Position numbers and translations under genes: made by a program. A stretch of 64,000 nucleotides of DNA, taken from the NCBI GenBank assembly GCA_030407085.1, contig CM059587.1, positions 21,177,001-21,241,000 on the forward strand. Direction: 5' to 3'. Under the pieces are notes generated by a model. It made no database searches. It worked only from the letters and a program-made list of their open reading frames with translations, and was not told the DNA's origin. The DNA is from Trichopria drosophilae. Its lineage: Eukaryota > Arthropoda > Insecta > Hymenoptera > Diapriidae. This document shows positions 1 through 11,885 of the stretch, in pieces (within the stretch, counting starts at the first letter, position 1; each line of letters begins with the position of its first letter).

Positions 1-173
1 ACTCCAACTACAAAAAGTTGTAAACATACCCAAGCTACATTTTCTAAGGGGCGTTCTTATTTTACGTCAGTTGGTACTCTTACTACTTTTAGCAATCCAA
101 CAAATATTAGATAATCACTCAAAACCAGTATTACATTTTCAGTTCCAGCTGCGTTCCGTTATTTATTCATTAG
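1..173. other. AT-rich flank, no gene
   Basis: No open frame, RNA gene or repeat was recognised here. The right edge is TTAG (170-173), which looks like a mutated TTAA target site of the adjoining element. Confidence 0.5.
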
Positions 174-907
174 CTCATTAACGTCCACAGGATGCAATTT
201 TGTGATTAACGTTTGCATTTACGGATTCCCTTTCTAATGGTGGTGGTTAGAATTTTGCAAAACGACTTTTAACCATGGAAAAATCTAAAATTAACCAAAA
301 GAAATTTGATTTTGTGATTGAATCTTTTTTTTTTAAATAATTTTTCGTTTTCTTACCATGTTTTTATATCTAAAACCAGCATAAATCGCGTCCTCGATGC
401 CTGAACTTAAAATTATATAAAATTGTCTGTTTTAACAAAATGGCGACCGCAATGATAAATTCCTTCTTAAAATTAAACAATTTTTTTTTCTTGAAAACTT
501 TAGAGAAAATTTCCACAGAACAACAATATCTTAGAATTGGTAAAAAAATACGCTCAGATTTTTTAATGACTGTTGAAAAATTCGATTTTCTGCTAAAATC
601 GTATCAAAACATTCTGAAAAAATTTGAGAGCATTCATTGACTAATTCTAAGACATTATTGATTTGTGAAATTGTTCGATGAAGTTTACAGTTTTTGAGAA
701 AAAAAATAAGTGGTTATTTAAAAAAAATGGTTATGTAATTAAATAAAATATGGTAAGGGGACGAAAAACTATTTTTTAAAAAAGATGCAATCAGAAAATC
801 ACGTTTCTTTTGGTTAATTTTAGATTTGTCCATGGTCAAAAGTCATTTTGGTAAATTCTAAGAATCTAATTTAAATGGCAAAATTGCGTCCTGAGGATGT
901 TAAAGGG
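174..907. mobile_element. piggyBac-like fold-back MITE, TTAA-bounded
   Basis: The two ends are long, diverged inverted repeats: about 174-360 on the left and about 735-907 on the right. Shared blocks include ACTTTTRACCATGG and CTAAAATTAACCAAAAGAAA followed by a T-run. The right end abuts TTAA (908-911). The left end abuts TTAG (170-173), one base off TTAA. Outer bases on the right read CCCTTTAACATCC inward; the left version is CTCATTAACGTCC. TTAA duplication with CCY-type termini is the rule for piggyBac elements. No transposase is present; the frame at 440-640 (66 codons) has no recognisable domain. The element is therefore non-autonomous and, from the arm divergence, fairly old. Confidence 0.6.
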
Positions 908-1187
908 TTAAAATATAATTCACTAAAAATACGCAAAATACATCCATAATAATCGAAACGATTCCCTGGATTCAATGCAATGCATTAAAATATGCCTTGC
1001 TTCGACCCCCTCTGTTTATAAATTAATCTAATATACTGCTCCATCTTATTTATGAAACACTTTTTTATCAAATTTGTTAAAAAGTCTTAAAACTAGTTTA
1101 CTTACATGCCACTAAAATGTAGTTCTAAAAATTCCTCAGAATTTGGGATTAAATTGAGCCGATTAAGATTTTCAAATTTAGATTATT
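908..1187. other. AT-rich spacer
   Basis: The segment begins with the TTAA target site at 908-911. Nothing else is recognised between the two elements. Confidence 0.4.
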
Positions 1188-1336
1188 ACTTCGACCCAGA
1201 CCATAGGTCTGGCGAAGTATTGAATTTGGTCAGTTCCCGCCAAAAAATTACCCTATAGTTTTTCATCAAATGTCGACATTTCAGGCCCTAAGGAACCCAA
1301 AGCAACAATAAAAAAATTGGTGTCCGTTAGGTTGTA

Positions 1337-1367
1337 CGTCCGTCCATCCGTCCGTCCGTCCGTCCGT
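1337..1367. repeat. (CGTC)n tandem
   Basis: About seven copies of CGTC, one with an A substitution (CCATCC), lie inside the 1188-1869 element. This is a tetranucleotide microsatellite carried by the element. Confidence 0.9.
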
Positions 1368-1738
1368 GGGCAAAATTTTGTATACGCGATATCTCGCGTA
1401 TGGAACGACGAATTTAAAAAGTACAAACGGATTTGGGTTTCTCTTGGCCAAACTTAGATCTGATTAGTTTTTGGAGAGAATGCATACTAGATTATGGGGA
1501 GGTTTAACAAAAAAACGCTCAAAAAACACGTTTTTCCATTTTTTAACAAAAAATACAAATCGTACAAAAAATGTTTCAAACAAAAAATATAGAACATCGA
1601 ATTCTCTACAAAAAGGTTGTATTTATTTCTTCGTAAAATCAACGATAATGCCGTAAAAAGCAAATTAACATGAAATTAACATAAATTGTGCATACACATA
1701 TACAATGCATATGTATGTATATTATATAGGGTAGCCAT

Positions 1739-1770
1739 GGGGAGGTGGTAGCGGGGAGGGGGGTTCGGGG
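1739..1770 (+). other. G-quadruplex candidate
   Basis: Four G-runs of at least four bases lie within about 32 bp (1739-1742, 1753-1756, 1758-1763, 1767-1770), with loops of about 10, 1 and 3 bases. This satisfies a relaxed G4 pattern and is conspicuous in AT-rich surroundings. Function is unknown. Confidence 0.5.
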
Positions 1771-1900
1771 CTTCCCAGTACTCGACTAAACCGCTTTTTT
1801 TAAGCACCAGTATGAACAAGACGTGCTCATTTATCAGTGTTTCGGCTGACCTGTGGTCGGGGTCGAAGTTTTGAAAATGCTCATTTTCAATTTTACTATA

Positions 1901-2350
1901 GGGTGATTATGCCAATGAATGGACGACTACCAATGACTGGACGATTTTCTACATATTTCTATTTCTTATGAATGTATGATGCACAACATGCAACAAAATA
2001 TATATTTTTATGTTCTTTGAACATTCAAAACAATATTTACAGTACTACTGATCTTCCAGTGTTTATTATTTTGTAAAATCAAAGCAAAGTTTTAAAGCCA
2101 TCCAAAACCGAAAACGTCCCATTTGATTTAACCCGTACATTCATTGGGCTGTAGCGCATTTTTTTACAAACGTATGAAGACGAGGTTAATAATTAAATAA
2201 AATCAAAGGTTGAACTACACGGTCATAAAGAGCAGAGTCTAACGATTTTAATGGTGGTATCATAATTAAATTTTCATAAAAGAATTCAAAAGTTACAATC
2301 GATCAAAGTGTGAAAAATGCTTAACCGCCCATTCATTGGCATATTCACCC
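1901..2350. mobile_element. TA-flanked miniature element (450 bp)
   Basis: The left end GGGTGATTATGCCAATGAAT is mirrored by the right end, whose complement reads GGGTGAATATGCCAATGAAT. The inverted ends are about 27 bp with four mismatches. TA lies directly outside both ends (1899-1900 and 2351-2352), as expected for a Tc1/mariner-type TA duplication. A partial internal copy of the end motif (CATTCATTGGGC) occurs near 2148. There is no coding capacity, so this is a MITE. Confidence 0.7.
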
Positions 2351-2352
2351 TA

Positions 2353-2984
2353 TTTAAGGAACAAGATATTGTTACAATATATGTATAGAAACTACTCGAA
2401 CCTAACGATGCTAGAACTACCCTCTGACGCCTTCTTTCCTAGCAGTGTTAAAATGGGAATATTCCCGGAAGCATCAGCCTTTCGTCAGGGAACTGCAATA
2501 CGAATTTAGCCAAAATTGTAGGCACCCGGGTCGAAGGCATCTAGTTTAGACTAAAATCAAACCTCCATGCAACGAAAAAAATTTAAATAAATATTACTTC
2601 AAAGGGTCAAGTATTTGATTATTAATACGAAAAATGATTTGTGTTAGTAAGTGTTTATTGAATGGAAAGAATCTTTTATCAATGCATAAAATAATTAACA
2701 TAATTATATTTTCATTGTTATAATATACATTTCACCTACTAAAAGAATACGTTTCATGATGGCCATCAGATGCACGTTTCATTGATTTAATCAATATTTA
2801 CGCAATGCAATAAATGAATATGCATTCTATTCCCACATAAAAAAAAATTGGTTTCGATTAGCTAAACCGATCACTGGAAGAAAGAAAATGAAATACACAA
2901 AAAAGCTGGATTTAGTTTAAATTTATTTAATTTATTACACTCCGGGAGTAGCACTCGATTTTGCACCCTGCAGTAAAATATTCG
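2353..2984. other. AT-rich, nothing recognised
   Basis: The sequence is AT-rich with short A-runs. No frame above chance length, no RNA gene and no repeat structure was recognised. Confidence 0.4.
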
Positions 2985-3520
2985 AGCCCAAATTATCTAG
3001 CCCCACGCCCGTCATATTAAAAAAATCGTATGCAACATGGGCGAAATAACAATCTCCGACGATTGTGATTATTACTCTCACAGTAAAAAAAAAGTCTTCA
3101 AATCGTTACATCTCAAATTAAGTACTGTAAAGGGCTATTTCAGTCTAAAATTGAGCTAATTTTCTCAAATTAAGTCAATATTGGCGTTTAATGTCTTATT
3201 TTCAGAGAGCAAAGTTTAATTTTAGTCGAGATTTATGCTTAAAGAAACATTTTTCGAGCTTGTCGCACCTGAGTTAGAGAATTCTTATTTCAAACCGGAT
3301 ATTGACTAAAAGTAAGTTTCCAAAACTAAAAACAAGGATTTGAGCGCAAATATTGACTTAATTTCAGAAAATTAGCATAATGTTAGGCTGAAATTAAGCG
3401 TTTTATGGTGCTGAATTGCATATGTAACAATTTTAAGAATTTTATTTTGCTGTGCTCGTTTTGCTCGTGCGACAAACTTCGCACTCGTCGATGATCGGTA
3501 ATTGTATCCTTGTTACATAA
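2985..3520. repeat. Dispersed repeat with internal inverted repeat
   Basis: Two parts recur elsewhere in the window. CCCACGCCCGTC followed by ATATTA (3002 on) is nearly repeated at 5382. CTTCGCACTCG (3478 on) followed by GATCGGTAATT recurs at 5448 on as CTTCGCACTCG with GATCGATAATT. Between them lies an inverted repeat: about 3127-3240 against about 3291-3402, sharing GAGCTAATTTTCT-like and AAATTAAGTCAATATT blocks. It looks like a fold-back element inside, or forming the core of, an older dispersed repeat. Confidence 0.55.
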
Positions 3521-3760
3521 TATACTATTATAACACTAATTAATGGATTCAAGGGAAATTATTTAACAAAAATACACTTGTCATTTTCAAAATCATAAAT
3601 CGATTCATTGTGTCACTGAAGGTATTTAAAAAACCTCCCTCCCACTTAAAAATTATTGCGCACCTTACTACACTGATACAATAGTTAAATCGAAACGAGA
3701 AAGGAAGACTAACTTCTTGATTAGTATATTATTGTGATACGAGGCACAACTTCCCTTTAA

Positions 3761-3995
3761 AAAATTCGTAAAGCTTTTCCTGTGATTGGATGTGATAAAA
3801 AATCTGCTCAGAACCATCGTCAGGTTGTTACTGAACCTGCTTCGTTTGGTAAGGTCGTTATTGTTTACGTCGTTTACTCTTATTATGAATTTGTCCCAAG
3901 ATCATAATTGCCTTCTAATTTACGTTTTTCTTGCGGCTTTAAGAAAAATTGATCCAGAAAGCTTAAAACAATCATCACGATTGTCTCATTTTTAG
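3761..3995 (+). pseudogene. Possible coding remnant (unidentified)
   Basis: Two overlapping plus-strand frames have a protein-like texture. One is open 3761-3907 (48 codons, containing VIGCDKKSAQNHRQ) and holds a GT-AAGG donor-like site after codons for ASFG. The other runs 3786-3995 (69 codons) and ends in RKIDPESLKQSSRLSHF. I recognise no family. It may be a decayed transposon or exon fragment, or chance. Flanking DNA gives no operon or promoter clue. Confidence 0.15.
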
Positions 3996-5319
3996 CTGTT
4001 AATAAAGCTTACATAGGGTTCATCGCGAACGGTGCTTCTTGTAAGCCTTCCAGTCTTAAAATGAGAAATCATTAAGTTTCAAGACACCAAGAATTTGTTT
4101 TTAGACCATATTCTTGTATAAGCCAACTTATAAAAGAAGTCGGTCCTGGTTGTAATACTTATTTGTTTCTGTGTTATTACAGGGTTTTGTTCTAAATTAT
4201 TTTAGAGTTAAGAAAAGAATAAGGAAAAGAGTGCAAGACTTTGCAAAAAGTATATCGACGCTGTAGTGAGTAATACATAAAGGATGTTGTCCGTTTTCGT
4301 ATTTTGGCATTTAAATTTTTCGGCAAGACGTTCCTTTGTTGATAAATACACATTTCCGAGTTGGTTCTTCTACGCCAACAAGTTACTACTCGTGCACGTG
4401 CGGACTGCATGCGCCCACACATACAATCGATGAAAAAGCTTTTCATTCTGTCCTCTCGATTTAAACGTTGCACAGCCTGTAGAACGGATAAATAAATTGA
4501 ATGCCCGTTCTGTTTACCTCGAGAATTTAGTAGCGTTCCAATTCCTCTATCGTTCTTTCCTCTCTGTTGGAATCACTAGCCAACAAGAGCTTTTCCGTCC
4601 TTTCCTACCCTTTTCCCCACAAACCTCGCCCTACCTATCGCACCAACCTTTCCCAATTCCCTAACCTAGGAAAACAGTAACTAGATTTTATCCCAGGTTT
4701 AATTGTATTTAGCTTGACGTTATTTACTTGCGTTGATAGCTACATATTATTTGTACAATCGAGATGGCCATTTTCTGGTCTGACATTTGTATACGTATTA
4801 TTTGCTATTAATATTCAATTATTATTACTACTTTAGAGAGAAGAAGAAAGCAGTTTTTAATACAATTTTTTAGAAATTGGTCATTCACTGCTTTCTTAAT
4901 CTGTTAACCCAATAAGTACGATAGAATTTGAGTTTCATTCTCAATATTAGAAAAGATTAATATTGAGTTCAAAGTGACGTAGTAGACCATTTTTGAGTAT
5001 GCTCTTTAGAATGGCGTCATAAAAATTGCTTTTAAATGACCCTTGAAACCAAACTAGTGTCTTTCAGATACAACAACGTTTAACCTTATTCTTATATGCA
5101 GCTTAAGGACTCAAATTGTTGAATAATTTGTATATATCTGAATCAGACCTTCAGTAATGTGCCGTTTCATTTTCGTTAAACTACATTGAATTCTTGATTT
5201 TTAAGTATTTGTCTAAGCAGGATTTTTAGCAAAAATTCTATTATTAAAAAAGTAGGCGTTGCTATTGGTTTTTCCGTTATTATCGTTGTCTATGTTATAC
5301 GTGACCATAATGGTCAACA
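3996..5319. other. Mixed spacer with a moderately GC-richer block
   Basis: About 4150-4690 is less AT-rich than its surroundings and has a 93-codon minus-strand frame (4473-4192) without a known domain. A minus-strand CTCGAG|GTAAAC donor-like site lies near 4517. It could hold a non-coding or 5' exon, but nothing confirms it. The remainder is AT-rich with no recognised feature. Confidence 0.3.
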
Positions 5320-5950
5320 CACCGGGCACAAAGCTCATCTTCGCGCCCTAGGGCGAAACAATCGGACACGAATTGTCAAATCCCACGCCCGTCGTATTAT
5401 AAAATATATCTCAAGTGCGAAATAAACCCTTCGATTAGGAAACAACCTTCGCACTCGCCAAGATCGATAATTACGACCCTAATGCAGTAAAATAGAGTTT
5501 GGTAAGGATTTAGTGCGAAATTCTTTTATAACGTTGAAATATTTTATGCATGTTTGGTTGAAATACTAAATTATTTGAATTATTTTCAATATGAAACTAG
5601 GGATGCTTAATGCTTCGCTCGTTCAGAAATTTCGACCGGATATCAGGTCAGTTATTCTCTTACACTTGATAGTCACGATGTGATTAATAGTAGATTGTGT
5701 AACTGGGATCCAAAATGGGTATTTGCCGACAAGCGACAGTTTGACGACCGAGCGAAGAAAGAACTTGTTGCACCTACTATTTTCTCATACGGGAGCGTGT
5801 AATGAAAAATAGTTTTTTGCGCTCAGAATGCGAGAAACTTAGTTTGCTCACAGATATATTTATTTTGCATCCTAGGAAGAGATTGTGTTATTTTGCTCCC
5901 GCAATATTTGGTGCAAAATGACATTTTGCGCACCGAGTGTGAGAAATATT
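5320..5950. repeat. Fragments of dispersed repeat
   Basis: CCCACGCCCGTCGTATTATA (5382 on) and CTTCGCACTCG with GATCGATAATT (5448 on) correspond to the repeat at 2985-3520. A related fragment appears at about 40510-40610. The later part (5730-5950) has repeated words such as TTTTGCGCTCAGAATGCGAGAAA and TTTTGCGCACCGAGTGTGAGAAA, typical of an interspersed repeat. No coding frame is seen. Confidence 0.5.
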
Positions 5951-6023
5951 ATTTAAATCATAGATGAAAAGCACATCGAATTTTCTTTTTTAATTCGATT
6001 CCGGGATACTTGTGTAGACCTTC

Positions 6024-7142
6024 TCAATGCAAAAGTTTAAAAAATCGTTAGAGCCTTTTTCATTCTATATTGATTTCTTTTTTGAAACAATTATAGTATA
6101 TATATGTTTTCTTATGGAATTCGATGCACTAAAAATGAATATCATAAAACGAAAATTGGTGCGATACAAATCAGATGCTGAAAAATTGCGAACCCATTAG
6201 AATTAAGATTGTTCGGATTCATTGCGTTTATTTTCAAAATTACTGAAAAATTCGAAAAATGTTTCAAATGACATTTGCAGATATTTTCAAGATACACGTT
6301 TTATATTTTATACACTTTTCGTATAGGTGTAATAGAAACAGAAAAATGACGATTGAATAAAATTTATGACGATTAAATGTATCATTTTTATAAGTGTTTC
6401 GTATAATAACAATTAAAAACCTGTCAGGGGTGCCAATAATAAGTTATTATATCTGTGGTGTTCTACGTGTTTTCATGCGCTGAAATCCAATGACATAACA
6501 AAATTGGTGCAAATCCAATTTACATTGCGAAAAAAGTGAAAATTTCATATCAATTATTGTTATTCCAATTTTGTTGTATAAGTAAACGAGAAAAACCTCA
6601 AAAAATCCTACTTTTTATCGATATTTCATCATTCTCACCATGACAATTATGACTATTTTCATTACAATATTAGTTTCAGCGTACCAAAACACGAAGGGTG
6701 CCATGAATATAATAAAACTGAGGGATAATACTGATTTATTTTGTATCATTACCAATTATACCTAAATTATATAAAATTCCTTGTAATTTTCCTCAGTTTC
6801 TTTCGCACCTTAAAAAAAACTATACAAAATGTATATTTTTAGAAAGGTTACAACTTTAATTTGACACATTTATCATACTTTTCAATATTTTTGTACATAA
6901 ACGAGAAACATCCGAACACTTGATTTTTATCGATTTTTCACTATGTTCACCTTGTAAATCGCATTTGCGCCAATTTTCACTGCGATATTCGTTTTCAGCG
7001 CATCGAATTACGTAAGAACACATAGGTTGACAATAAATTTTGAGATGCGACGTTGTCGTACTTTTATCATTGTCTTAATTATTTAAAAATAGAAATCAAT
7101 ATAGAAAGAAAACGGCTTGAATGAGTTTTTAAATGTTGCATA
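6024..7142. mobile_element. 1.1 kb inverted-end element
   Basis: The end blocks at about 6024-6095 and 7070-7142 are inverted copies sharing TCTATATTGATTTCT (about 6064-6078 in the left arm) and a TGCAA..GTTTAAAAA outer block. The interior contains a diverged direct repeat with a spacing of about 300 bp: AAACGAGAAA plus TTTTTATCGAT followed by TTCAGCG at about 6585-6700 and 6895-7030. An inverted partial copy lies at about 6465-6545. There is no transposase-like frame. Superfamily is undetermined. Confidence 0.55.
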
Positions 7143-7911
7143 TTATGGTCCACAAGTATCGTGGAATTGAATGAAAAGAGAAAAGTCTCGATGTACTTTT
7201 CACCTTTGATTTAAATTCCATTTAAACACACCGTGTAATATAATATATTTCTTCCTGTGCAGGTAAACACACTAGTCGTGACATGTTTCGCATAACAAAT
7301 TATTGAAGTTACTCGTTCAACGTAGTATCCGGTAACCAAAAGTTCTGCATAATGAGAATTATTGTCATGAAAAATACTAGTTGAAACTGTTGCATAACTA
7401 ATTAGGAAGGTTTGAAAATATAATGTCTCTTCTAAAAATATTATAATTATCCATGTCCTATTGCTATACTCGCTTTCAACATTTCATCTGAATTAAGAAA
7501 TAGTGTATTATATTCCAAGGAAGAGAAAAGGAACCTTTTCTTTTATAATTCGATAATGCTATATCAGCATACTAAATATAGCGAAGAGTGCCTATATTTT
7601 TGGTGTATTTCATATTTAATCACAAATGTACGGTAATGGTAATCACCTAATAATAAATCGCTTTAAATGTGACAATAGATAGTCGTCACGTTTTATTTTC
7701 CTGAATAGTATGTTATGCTGCAAGAGAGGAAAATACGTGCGTTTTCACCAAGGGCGGGGTAAGAGGGTAAACGGGCAAATATTTAGCTGAGTATTTAGAT
7801 TAATTCAGTATTTAGATTAGTTAAGTATAAGGGAAAATAAAGTAGTTTATTCTCTCCCTTATGCTTCAGTTCCCGTATACTGGAACGAATATGAGGGTTT
7901 GGCTCGAAAAA
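7143..7911. other. AT-rich spacer
   Basis: No gene is recognised. ATGGTCCA...GTGGAATTGAATGAAA (7146-7174) resembles ATGGTCCATGTCGCGGAATT (13250 on), a short shared repeat block of uncertain meaning. Confidence 0.35.
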
Positions 7912-8093
7912 CCTTGACAGTCAACCTTGACTTTGACAGTCAAAAACCCAACATTCAAAAAAACCTGCAATCGAAAAACCGACAGCCAAAAAATGACGGT
8001 ACGCTTGTCACGCGTCTATTTTTGTGCCGGCTTTATGACTGTTGATTTTTTTACATGTCGGCTTTTTGATTTGTCGGTTTTTCAACGCGCATC
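7912..8093 (-). mobile_element. MITE family A, copy 1
   Basis: On the minus strand this reads GATGCGCGTTGAAAAACCGA and continues through spaced GCCGACA/CCGACA words. It then switches to the inverted words TGTCGGTTTTT and ends in TTGACTGTC repeats. It matches copy 2 at 49372-49580 through much of its length. The 91-codon plus-strand frame at 7927-8202 is a translation of the element: its FMTVDFFTCRLFDLSVF resembles FMTVSFVTCRLFYLSVF from copy 2, showing repeat homology rather than a gene. Confidence 0.75.
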
Positions 8094-11000
8094 TGAATAT
8101 GATCCATTATCGTATGTTTACACTATTGACCTACGTTTTTTAAATCCAATTTTTAATTATTATTTTATTAATAAAAGTGGAACCATTGACGGATATTTCT
8201 AATAAGGTATATATACCATAGCTCTATAATTATTTCATTTTGGGAACTGTAATCGTTTAGCTTATGATACCATTACAAAGAAAGGAATCGATAAAACGCT
8301 GCTTTGTTTCCATAGAAATTAATTGTTTGCCCAGTATCGTTGTGGATGCTCGTATTATGAGTAGAATAATTTTTAATGAAATCAGTTTTTCTTGTCTATA
8401 TACTGTAATACAATTAACTTACTAATTAAATTTACTTACGTTTTCAAATTTACGTTCTGAGATGAAACATTTTAAATGAACAATAACGTCGGCACCACAT
8501 TATACAGTATCTAATATTAAATGCAAAAAATGCAAATTATATTAAATATTAATGTTTGATAGATCTAAATAAATGATATTTTTATTGTCGTCTCCTAATG
8601 TGTGATACTATATTATATCGATGCCATATTTGATGAAGAAATGTCGAACATTTTATTTTGTCTGCTCAATTCAGAAAAATTAGAATTCTAACTATAATAT
8701 TTTAAGCTATATTTTGATGCAAAAATCATTTTAACGATAATATTTTTAAAATGATTTTATGATAATTTTTATTTTTGGGAAACTGAACTGGAGATCAATA
8801 AAAATGATCTGATATTTGGTAAAAATATTACATGGATTAATAAATTAGCGTCTAAGTAATGGTCAACATAATATATTTAAAAAAAGACGAACATAAAAAT
8901 AACGAAAACAATAAAAAATATATTAAAAAACTTCTAAAAAATATTCATATATAAACAGATTACAAAAACAACATTTAATGTTTTAAAACTCTAGTTCGTA
9001 ACCCTCTTCAGAAAAGTATCATAATGATAAAAAATGAATGAAAATTAAAAATGTTGATATATAAAAAAAAAACATTTTAACATTTATTTGTAATGTTAAG
9101 GACTTTTGTTACCGTTATTAAAAAAAAAAGTTCCTCTACATTCAGTAAACATCTTAACGACTATATTTAATAACAAATGGTTATTTTGTATCGGATTTAT
9201 TTATCCGTGTAATTTATATAAACGGTCGAGAAAAGATTAATTATTTCTTAATTTGTTGAAAAAATATATTCAAAATATTTGATTATCTCGAAATAAGAAA
9301 ACAATTGGTAAGTTAATTATTAGGTCCAAAACGAGAATATTTCCACTCACCTCGGTCACGATTTTTGAGAATTAATACCTGAATATTCTTTCCAAATCAC
9401 GAATTGAATATTTAAATTATCAAATAGGAACTTGAACTAAGCTTCTCCTTTTGTATCATGTATTTAGTTCAATACAAAAACAATTAATTTTATTATTATT
9501 ATTTTTAAAGATTGTTTGAAAAATATGTATAATACGTAATATATCCAAGTACAATTATCAGCGGTATGCAATTCTACCTTACAGAGCAAGTGAAGTATTT
9601 GTTGGTTTATGGGCCATGATACCGCCTTGTACATTTAATAATTTAATTCCGTAGTTTTTAAATTTTTCATGGAGAATGACTTAGGTACGTGTCCTTATAA
9701 ACGCGTCACGTACGACAGGTGTTCAGGATCGTAAAATTCGGTGTCAAGTTAGATGGCTCCGTAGTTTGTCATAAATTATAAATATATCCTTTAATAATTC
9801 ATAAAAATGTACTTGACACCTCAACAACATATTCTACAAAAGTGGGAAAATTAAGAAAAGAGCTATTGAAACACATTCATATTTCGCGATGTAATTTATA
9901 ATGTGGCACATTCGAAAATCATATTGCTACCCTTTTACGTTGCAGTTGCAGTTTTCCAGTCTTCGACTAAACAGTTTTGAACTAAAAAGTTCAGTGCCAA
10001 TTAAGTTCACATTAATTTCAGTGTCTGAAATGGCACATTGGCATTTGGAAATTTTTGGGATTATTTAAATTGAGAACCGTCAACTATATGAAAAATGTTA
10101 TAGAATAAACAACGTTTAGAATAACTAAAAGAAATAGCAATATCTGATTTGAAATAAAATAAATTCAAAAATAAATTTTGTTAAAAATAAAATATCTGAG
10201 TTTTTCAATAAATCTGAAAAAATTAACATTTATTTCTTACATGGTTCTACGTTATTTTTCACATATATATTTTCTAATTGAAGTCTTGTCTTTTACGATC
10301 ATAAAAATCTAAATGTCGTTAAGAACAATTGATATAATTTCGCAATTTTTTATAAGAGTGTTAATGAAATTATCCATTTATTTACTAATTTCGTTTCAGC
10401 TTATGTTTACTGTTTAATGTTACACAGGATATTATTTTAGCACCTGATTTTGATACCATTTAGCCAGTTTTCAATATAAAAAATGTTTTCGATTCCCATT
10501 ACCAGGGGGTAGCTCTTTATCTTTTTGTTGTTTTTTTTGTGTGTTAATTAATATATTGACAAATGGTGAAATAATGTTAAAGTCAGGAGTTAAAATAGTA
10601 GCACGTGATATTAAACACGAGTTCGTAATATTATGCACTAAATATAAAAAACAAAAATAAGATTCATTCAAACTTTGATATAAAAAATTGCGAAATGATA
10701 TCAATTATTTGTAATTTCGATGTTAAAATAAAATTTTGCACGTGAAAAATTACTTGAATTCATCTAAGAAATGAATGTAAATTTAATAAAATTTTCTTAA
10801 AACGTTTATGGATTATTTGGAGTTGGTTTCGTTTAAAAACGAAAAAAGTTTTAAAAATGCCATGCTTTATTTAAAAGTGATTCTGATGATTTCTTGTACT
10901 ATATATAATATATATAACTTTTTTCGTGAAGTTGACGGTATTGGAGTTAAAAAAGTTATTAAATTTACCCGCACAATGTGCCATTTAGAACGCAATATTG

Positions 11001-11519
11001 GATTCGATATAGAAGTTAATTTTTATCAGCCCGTAACGAGTTCGAGTTACATGATTGTAAAGGTTTCACATAAAAATAAAATACGCCTCAGGGTAAAAAT
11101 GTTGTTTAAAAATAAAAATTTATTGAAAATACCGAATTTTTTTAAATTAAATCTGAGCATTTCGCAAGTTTTGTAGTATTTCTAGCATATCCAAAAATAA
11201 ACAAATATTTCACTAACATTTTCGATAGTTTTAGTAATTAACACTGCACTGAGTTAAGAGCAGTCGAAAACTGCAATTATTGCGTAAAATATTAATGCGA
11301 GACTGTTTACAAAACGAAATGTGTTTTATATATACATTGATCAAAAGATTTATCTAAATTCTTCTTTCGAAACTTAAAAAAAAAAGTAGGTCACGTGAAT
11401 CACTCCAACCATGTATATATTCGTACAACAGATATTATGAAAATTTTATGAATGTAAAAATACAGTATAAATGTAATTAATATATTGAGAAAAAGGTTAC
11501 TCTCTAAACTTAAATTAAT
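8094..11519. other. Long AT-rich stretch without genes
   Basis: The sequence is extremely AT-rich with many A/T homopolymers. The 122-codon plus-strand frame at 10808-11176 is the longest open frame outside the LINE and the CpG-rich blocks. Its codons are dominated by AAA, TTT, AAT and ATT, no domain is seen, and a frame of this length is within reach of chance at this base composition. No RNA gene was recognised. Confidence 0.4.
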
Positions 11520-11885
11520 TAAAATCAACTTGTCTACAACGAAAAGTGGGTTAGCATCAAGTAGTAAATTTTTTACTGTTAAATAGTACGAAAATACAAA
11601 TTCATTAGTAAAATTCCACTAATCTACAAGTAGATATTGACTTTTTTAGTTTAGTAGTTTGTAGAATTAGTAATAAATGAGTAGGTTTTAACTTTTTATT
11701 TGCAAAAATGATTACTAATTCATTTGGTAACACACTTTTCATTTTCTTATTGGTAGTTTATAACTAATTCAGATTCAGAGAGTAATAATATTGACTAAAT
11801 ATACGATTGCCAGTTAGCAGCCAATTTACTAAATAGCGGCAACTATATATTTAGTTAATATTACTCAATTTTGTTGTACTGAAAG
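11520..11885. repeat. Dispersed repeat, possible copy of 56150-56500
   Basis: GCAACTATATATTTAGTTAATATTACTC (11840 on) resembles GCAACCACATATTTAGCCAATGCTACT (56310 on). Both regions are dense in ACTAATT, AGTAGT and GTAGTTTA words. The match is partial and diverged, so the edges are approximate. Confidence 0.3.

Larger units (their letters stand above)
1188..1869. mobile_element. Inverted-end element with CGTC tandem
   Basis: Left end ACTTCGACCCAGACCATAGG (1188 on) is matched in inverted orientation at the right end (up to 1869), where the complement reads ACTTCGACCCCGACCACAGG. The inverted ends are about 30 bp. Inside are a CGTC tandem (1337-1367), a near-palindrome ATACGCGATATCTCGCGTAT (1380-1399), a G-rich run (1739-1770) and TA-rich dinucleotide sequence near 1700-1730. 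The frame at 1471-1656 (61 codons) is lysine/asparagine-rich with no domain and is probably chance. I cannot assign a superfamily and see no clear target duplication. Confidence 0.6.

Noticed and set aside
1337..1367. CRISPR-like or functional tandem array
   Set aside because: It is a simple tetranucleotide microsatellite without spacers, in eukaryotic DNA.
7927..8202. 91-codon frame similar to the minus-strand frame at 49167-49472
   Set aside because: The similarity comes from two copies of MITE family A, not from a protein gene.
10808..11176. 122-codon plus-strand frame
   Set aside because: AT-driven codons, no domain, and a length that chance can produce in AT-rich DNA of this size.
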